This document shows, in pieces, positions 5,155 through 8,543 of a stretch of 8,543 nucleotides of DNA; positions within the stretch are counted from its first letter, which is position 1, and each line of letters opens with the position of its first letter. The notes under the pieces are model-generated. The model was not told where the DNA came from, did no database searches, and was given only the letters and a program-made list of their open reading frames with translations. A program made the position numbers and the translations under genes. Location: contig JAWLCG010000221.1 in the NCBI GenBank assembly GCA_041687295.1, positions 1 through 8,543 of the forward strand, read 5' to 3'. This stretch comes from JAWLCG01 sp041687295. Its GTDB lineage: Bacteria; Planctomycetota; Phycisphaerae; SM23-33; FEN-1343.

Positions 5155-7341
5155 ATGCACTGGACCCCTTTTACGGAAATCACGGCCGTGCTGGCTGTGG
5201 CGGCCCTGCTGGGCGCGATCGGGCTTAAGCTCCGCCAGCCGCTGATCATCTCGTTCCTGTTCGCGGGCATCCTGGTGGGCCCGTCGGCCCTGGGACTGAT
5301 CGAGGGCCCCGAGCAGATCGAGCTGCTGGCGGGCATCGGCATCTCCCTGCTGCTGTTCGTGGTGGGCCTGCGGCTGGACGTGGGGATGATCCGCACGGTC
5401 GGCCCGGTGGCCCTGGCGACGGGCCTGGGGCAGGTGCTGTTCACCTCGCTGATCGGCCTGGGGATCGCCCGGGCGTTCGGCCTGGCGTGGGTGCCAGCGC
5501 TGTACGTGGCGGTGGCGCTGACGTTCTCCAGCACGATCATCATCGTCAAGCTGCTGTCGGACAAGAAGGAGATCGACTCGCTGCATGGGCGCATCGCCGT
5601 GGGCTTCCTGATCGTGCAGGACATCGTGGCGATCCTGGCACTGATCGGCCTGACGGCCTTCGGCGGCGGGGCCTCGAGCGATGAGCCCTTCGTGCTGAAG
5701 GCGCTATGGATCGTAGCCAAGGGTCTGCTGTTCCTGGCGGCGGTGGTGGTGCTGATGCGCTGGGTGCTGCCGCGGGCGCTGCCCTACATCGCCCGCTCGC
5801 CGGAGCTGCTGGTGCTCTTCGCGATCACCTGGGCGGTGCTGCTGGCGACGGCGGCCGAGTGGCTGGGCTTCAGCAAGGAGGTCGGGGCGTTCCTGGCCGG
5901 CGTGTCGCTGGCCTCGACGGACCAGCGTGACGCCATCGGGGCGCGGCTGGTGGTGCTGCGCGACTTCCTGCTTCTGTTCTTCTTCATCGACCTGGGCGCG
6001 CGGCTGAACCTGGCGGGTCTGGGGGCCGAGGTGGGCCGGGCGGCGGTGTTCTCGGCCTTCGTGCTGGTGGGCAACCCGCTGATCGTGATGACCATCATGG
6101 GCGTCATGGGCTACCGGCGTCGCACGGGGTTCATGTCCGGCCTGGCGGTGGCGCAGATCAGCGAGTTCTCGCTCATCCTGGCCGCGCTGGGCGTGAGCCT
6201 GGGCCACATCGGTGCCGACTCGATGAACCTCATCACGCTGGTGGGGCTGGTGACGATCTTCGCCTCGACGTACATGATCCTCTACTCCGGGCCCCTCTAC
6301 GGGCGCCTCTCGGGGCTGCTGCGGGTCTTCGAGCGGCGCAACGCCTACCGCGAGGCGGCCGCTGGGGCCGAGCCGGTGGCGGCCGAGCACCTGATCCTCG
6401 TGATGGGCCTGGGCCACTACGGCAGCGAGATCGCCACGCGCTTGCAGCGCCACGGCTGGAGCGTGCTGGCGGTGGACTTCGACCCGGCCGCCCTGGCCCG
6501 GGGCCGGCGGCTGGGCCTGCCGGTGCTCTACGGCGACATCGCCGACCCGGAGATGCTCGCCCAACTGCCGCTGGACCACGCCCACTGGGTGGTCTGCGCG
6601 GTCCGTGACCGGGCGCTGAACTTCACGCTGCTGAGCCTGCTGCGCGAGGCGGGCTTCGCCGGGCGGGTGGCCGTGGCCGTTGGCAGCCCCGCCGACGCCG
6701 AGCCCTGCCGCGCCCGCGGGGCGCACCTGGTGCTCCAGCCCTTCCGCGACGCCGCCGAGCTGGCGGTGGAGGTCCTCACCGGGGCCATGCAGGCCCTGCC
6801 GGGGCTGGTCGACTGGCCGGCCAAGCTCGAGGAGGTCGTCCTGCAGCCAGGCTCGGTGCTGGCAGGCAAGGCCCTGCGCGAGCTGTCGATCCGGGGGGAA
6901 CTGGGCGTCTCGGTGCTGGCCGTCAGCCGGGCCGGGCGGGTGCAGTTCAACCCCGGCCCCGACGTGCAGCTCTACCCCGGCGACCGGCTGGTGCTGCTGG
7001 GCGAGCCCGAGGCCCTCCGCCAGGCCGCCGAAAGCCTCCGCCAACGCGAGTTGGGCCGCCCGCCCGAGCAGGCCAGCGCCTTCGCCGTCGGCGAGGTCGC
7101 CGTGGAGAGCACCTCGCCCTGGGCCGGCGCGAGCCTGGCCGAACTGGACTTCCGCAACCGTCACGGGGCGAGGATCATCGGCATCCGCCGCGGCGGCCAG
7201 GCCCTGCCCTCGCCCCGGGCGAGCGACCGCCTCGAACCCGGCGACCGCCTCGTCGTCGGCGGCAGCCCCCAGGCCATCGACCGCCTCACCCACACACCGG
7301 CCAGCCCTACGGATGGGCGGCCTGGACCGACGCGGGGCTGA
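5155..7341 (+). CDS. Kef-type (CPA2) monovalent cation:proton antiporter with RCK domains
   Basis: The 728-residue inner-membrane protein is predicted to exchange K+ or Na+ for protons under cytoplasmic nucleotide control. Residues 1-385 are a CPA2 transporter domain of about twelve helices. It includes FSSTIIIVKLLSD, the ion-site pair Gln155-Asp156 (FLIVQDIVAI), and GAFLAGVSLA. An RCK/TrkA N-terminal domain follows: MGLGHYGSEI has the Rossmann glycines 418, 420 and 423, with Asp441 at the end of strand 2. Two successive TrkA-C-like modules lie at about 553-623 and 642-710, each with a (Y/E)PGDRLV motif. I chose the ATG at 5155 because ggagg at 5145-5149 sits five bases upstream; an in-frame GTG at 5143 would add four residues and overlaps that site. 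No KefF/KefG partner is nearby and the ion is unknown. It overlaps the convergent sulfatase gene by 35 bases. Confidence 0.93.
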   Translation: MHWTPFTEITAVLAVAALLGAIGLKLRQPLIISFLFAGILVGPSALGLIEGPEQIELLAGIGISLLLFVVGLRLDVGMIRTVGPVALATGLGQVLFTSLIGLGIARAFGLAWVPALYVAVALTFSSTIIIVKLLSDKKEIDSLHGRIAVGFLIVQDIVAILALIGLTAFGGGASSDEPFVLKALWIVAKGLLFLAAVVVLMRWVLPRALPYIARSPELLVLFAITWAVLLATAAEWLGFSKEVGAFLAGVSLASTDQRDAIGARLVVLRDFLLLFFFIDLGARLNLAGLGAEVGRAAVFSAFVLVGNPLIVMTIMGVMGYRRRTGFMSGLAVAQISEFSLILAALGVSLGHIGADSMNLITLVGLVTIFASTYMILYSGPLYGRLSGLLRVFERRNAYREAAAGAEPVAAEHLILVMGLGHYGSEIATRLQRHGWSVLAVDFDPAALARGRRLGLPVLYGDIADPEMLAQLPLDHAHWVVCAVRDRALNFTLLSLLREAGFAGRVAVAVGSPADAEPCRARGAHLVLQPFRDAAELAVEVLTGAMQALPGLVDWPAKLEEVVLQPGSVLAGKALRELSIRGELGVSVLAVSRAGRVQFNPGPDVQLYPGDRLVLLGEPEALRQAAESLRQRELGRPPEQASAFAVGEVAVESTSPWAGASLAELDFRNRHGARIIGIRRGGQALPSPRASDRLEPGDRLVVGGSPQAIDRLTHTPASPTDGRPGPTRG

Positions 7342-8543
7342 ACTCGACCAAGGCGTCGCGCATGCGGCGGCAGAGGTCGGGGTGCTCGGCGGCGACGTTG
7401 CGGGTCTGGGTCGGGTCGCCGGCCAGGTCGAGCAGGCAGGGCTCCTGCTCGCTGCCGGGCCAGCAGGCGTAGAGCCAGCGGTCGTTGATGGCCTGGGCGA
7501 GCGGCACGGGGCCGCCGAAGTTTCGGCCCACGAAGGCGAACTCCCGCGGCGCCATCGCCTCGCCCCGCACGGCCGGCAGGAGCGAGCGGCCCTGCAGGCC
7601 CTCGGGCACGGCGGCACCGAAGAGCTCCAGCAGCGTCGGGTGCAGGTCCCACGGCTGGGCGATGGTCGCCACGCGGCCCGGGGCGGCGCCGGGGATGCGG
7701 ATCATCAGCGGCAGGTGGACCAGCCCCGTCCGCAGCGGCAGCCAGGTGATCTGTCCCCGGGCCGGCTGGCCGGCGATCAGGAACCCGCCGTCCTCGCCGA
7801 CCATCCACGGCTTGCACACGCAGCCCGCGTCGCCCTCATGGCCGGCGTAGACGCCGTGGTCCGTCGCGAACACCAGCACCACCTCGTCGGTCAGGTTCAG
7901 CCGGTCCAGCGTCGCCAGCAGACGCCCGATGGCCGCGTCGACCATCGTCACCTCGCCGGCGTAACGGGCCTGGATGTGCCGCATCTCCCGCTCGGTGATG
8001 CCCATCCGCTCGTAGAAGCCGTACGGCGGACACTCGAACACGCGCCCGGTGTAGCCGGCGTCGTAGCGGTCGACGTACCACGCCGGCGGGTCCCACGGCT
8101 CGTGGGGATCGAAGGTCTCGATCCAGAGCAGAAAGTCGTCCCGCCGCCAGTTCCGCTCGAGCCACTCGCAGGCCATCTTGAAGGTGCCCGGGGCGAAGTA
8201 GTCCTCCTCCAGCCGCCGCTGCGCCTGCACCAGGCGCACGCGGTGGTAGCCCTCGGCGCCGTAGCGGATCAGCTCGGGCGGCACGGGGAACTCAAGCTCC
8301 ACGTTCGCGTCCGACCAGTACCCGTCGCCCTCCTGGCCGCGGTTGACGTGGTAGAAGCTGAAGCCCTTGAACATGTTCTTGCCGTGCGTGGCCCCGTTGG
8401 CCACGTCGGTGAGCATCATCGTGTGCACGCCGTGCCGCGTGAGGCGGTCGGCGAGGGTGACCTCGTTGGGCTCGAAGTTCTTCCACGGGTTGAACGCCAT
8501 CCCCTCCCGCTCGCCGGTGCCCAGGGCGATGTCGCGCCGGTTC
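7307..8543 (-). CDS. Sulfatase (arylsulfatase family), 5' end outside the window
   Basis: About 411 residues of a formylglycine-dependent sulfatase are visible; the frame runs open through the window edge. The first in-window residues, N-R-R-D-I-A-L-G-T-G, fit the end of the C/S-x-P/A-x-R active-site motif and the following tgR-like segment, so the modified Cys or Ser should lie only a few codons beyond 8543. Counting from the Met at 8500, further landmarks are LTRHGVHTMMLTD (20-32), ETFDPHEPW (128-136), the metal-site FATDHG (211-216) and HLPLMIRIPG. An ATG at 8500 is not the true start, because the core upstream would be lost. The enzyme hydrolyses sulfate esters, likely on a glycan; the substrate cannot be read from sequence. 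Members are usually exported, but the signal region is not visible. Its last 35 bases overlap the antiporter gene. Confidence 0.93.
   Translation of the reverse strand, partial: NRRDIALGTGEREGMAFNPWKNFEPNEVTLADRLTRHGVHTMMLTDVANGATHGKNMFKGFSFYHVNRGQEGDGYWSDANVELEFPVPPELIRYGAEGYHRVRLVQAQRRLEEDYFAPGTFKMACEWLERNWRRDDFLLWIETFDPHEPWDPPAWYVDRYDAGYTGRVFECPPYGFYERMGITEREMRHIQARYAGEVTMVDAAIGRLLATLDRLNLTDEVVLVFATDHGVYAGHEGDAGCVCKPWMVGEDGGFLIAGQPARGQITWLPLRTGLVHLPLMIRIPGAAPGRVATIAQPWDLHPTLLELFGAAVPEGLQGRSLLPAVRGEAMAPREFAFVGRNFGGPVPLAQAINDRWLYACWPGSEQEPCLLDLAGDPTQTRNVAAEHPDLCRRMRDALVEFSPASVQAAHP

Noticed and set aside
2228..5720. Long open frames antisense or out of frame to the genes, for example 2228-3388 plus, 2259-4616 minus, 3587-5245 plus and 4959-5720 minus
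   Set aside because: They are low-complexity (Ala, Arg, Gly, Pro rich), overlap well-supported enzymes across their length, and are explained by high GC at third codon positions.
5704..7617. 637-codon minus-strand open frame opposite the antiporter gene
   Set aside because: The translation is rich in Arg, Gln, His and Pro without any motif, and the plus-strand frame encodes a full Kef-type protein.

Overview
The window is very GC-rich (roughly 70% by eye). It carries five convincing protein genes, one possible 19-codon micro-ORF, and an unusually dense set of intergenic palindromes. The most likely source is a member of the Planctomycetota or a related PVC lineage. The reasons are the arylsulfatase, the codon-3 GC bias, and GC-rich intergenic palindromes of a kind I associate from memory with that group. 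This assignment is an inference, since there is no rRNA or marker gene. I see no tRNA, rRNA, CRISPR array, transposase or phage gene.

Layout. Positions 1-471 are a non-coding stretch with three different palindromic repeats and a short tandem repeat. It leads into a plus-strand gene for a cytosolic transglutaminase-fold protein (472-1902). A second non-coding stretch (1903-2362) holds a mirror-symmetric cluster of six small hairpins and a second copy of the palindrome found at the left edge. Two genes then run on the minus strand: an aldo/keto reductase (2363-3370) and, upstream of it, a six-helix haem/FAD/NAD(P)H oxidoreductase of the NOX/ferric-reductase superfamily (3569-4909). A fifth palindrome family lies just past the oxidoreductase stop codon. 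A divergent control region (about 4910-5154) separates the oxidoreductase from a plus-strand Kef-type cation:proton antiporter with cytoplasmic RCK domains (5155-7341). The antiporter overlaps, tail to tail by 35 bases, a minus-strand sulfatase (7307 to beyond 8543) whose N-terminus is outside the window.

How the genes fit together. I see no multi-gene pathway. The oxidoreductase and the aldo/keto reductase share a strand and both use nicotinamide cofactors, but a 198-base gap with a strong hairpin and a separate candidate promoter suggests separate transcription. The antiporter may adjust K+/pH balance in response to bound nucleotide. The sulfatase would desulfate a glycan or other sulfate ester. 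The transglutaminase-fold protein stands alone.

Most worth a second look: (1) the 1976-2220 hairpin cluster, whose copies show GNRA-type loops and a compensatory stem change, hinting at a structured RNA; (2) the leader of the NOX-like gene, with a micro-ORF and two mutually exclusive hairpins, one covering the Shine-Dalgarno; (3) the NOX-like enzyme itself. Nothing here amounts to a proven new system.
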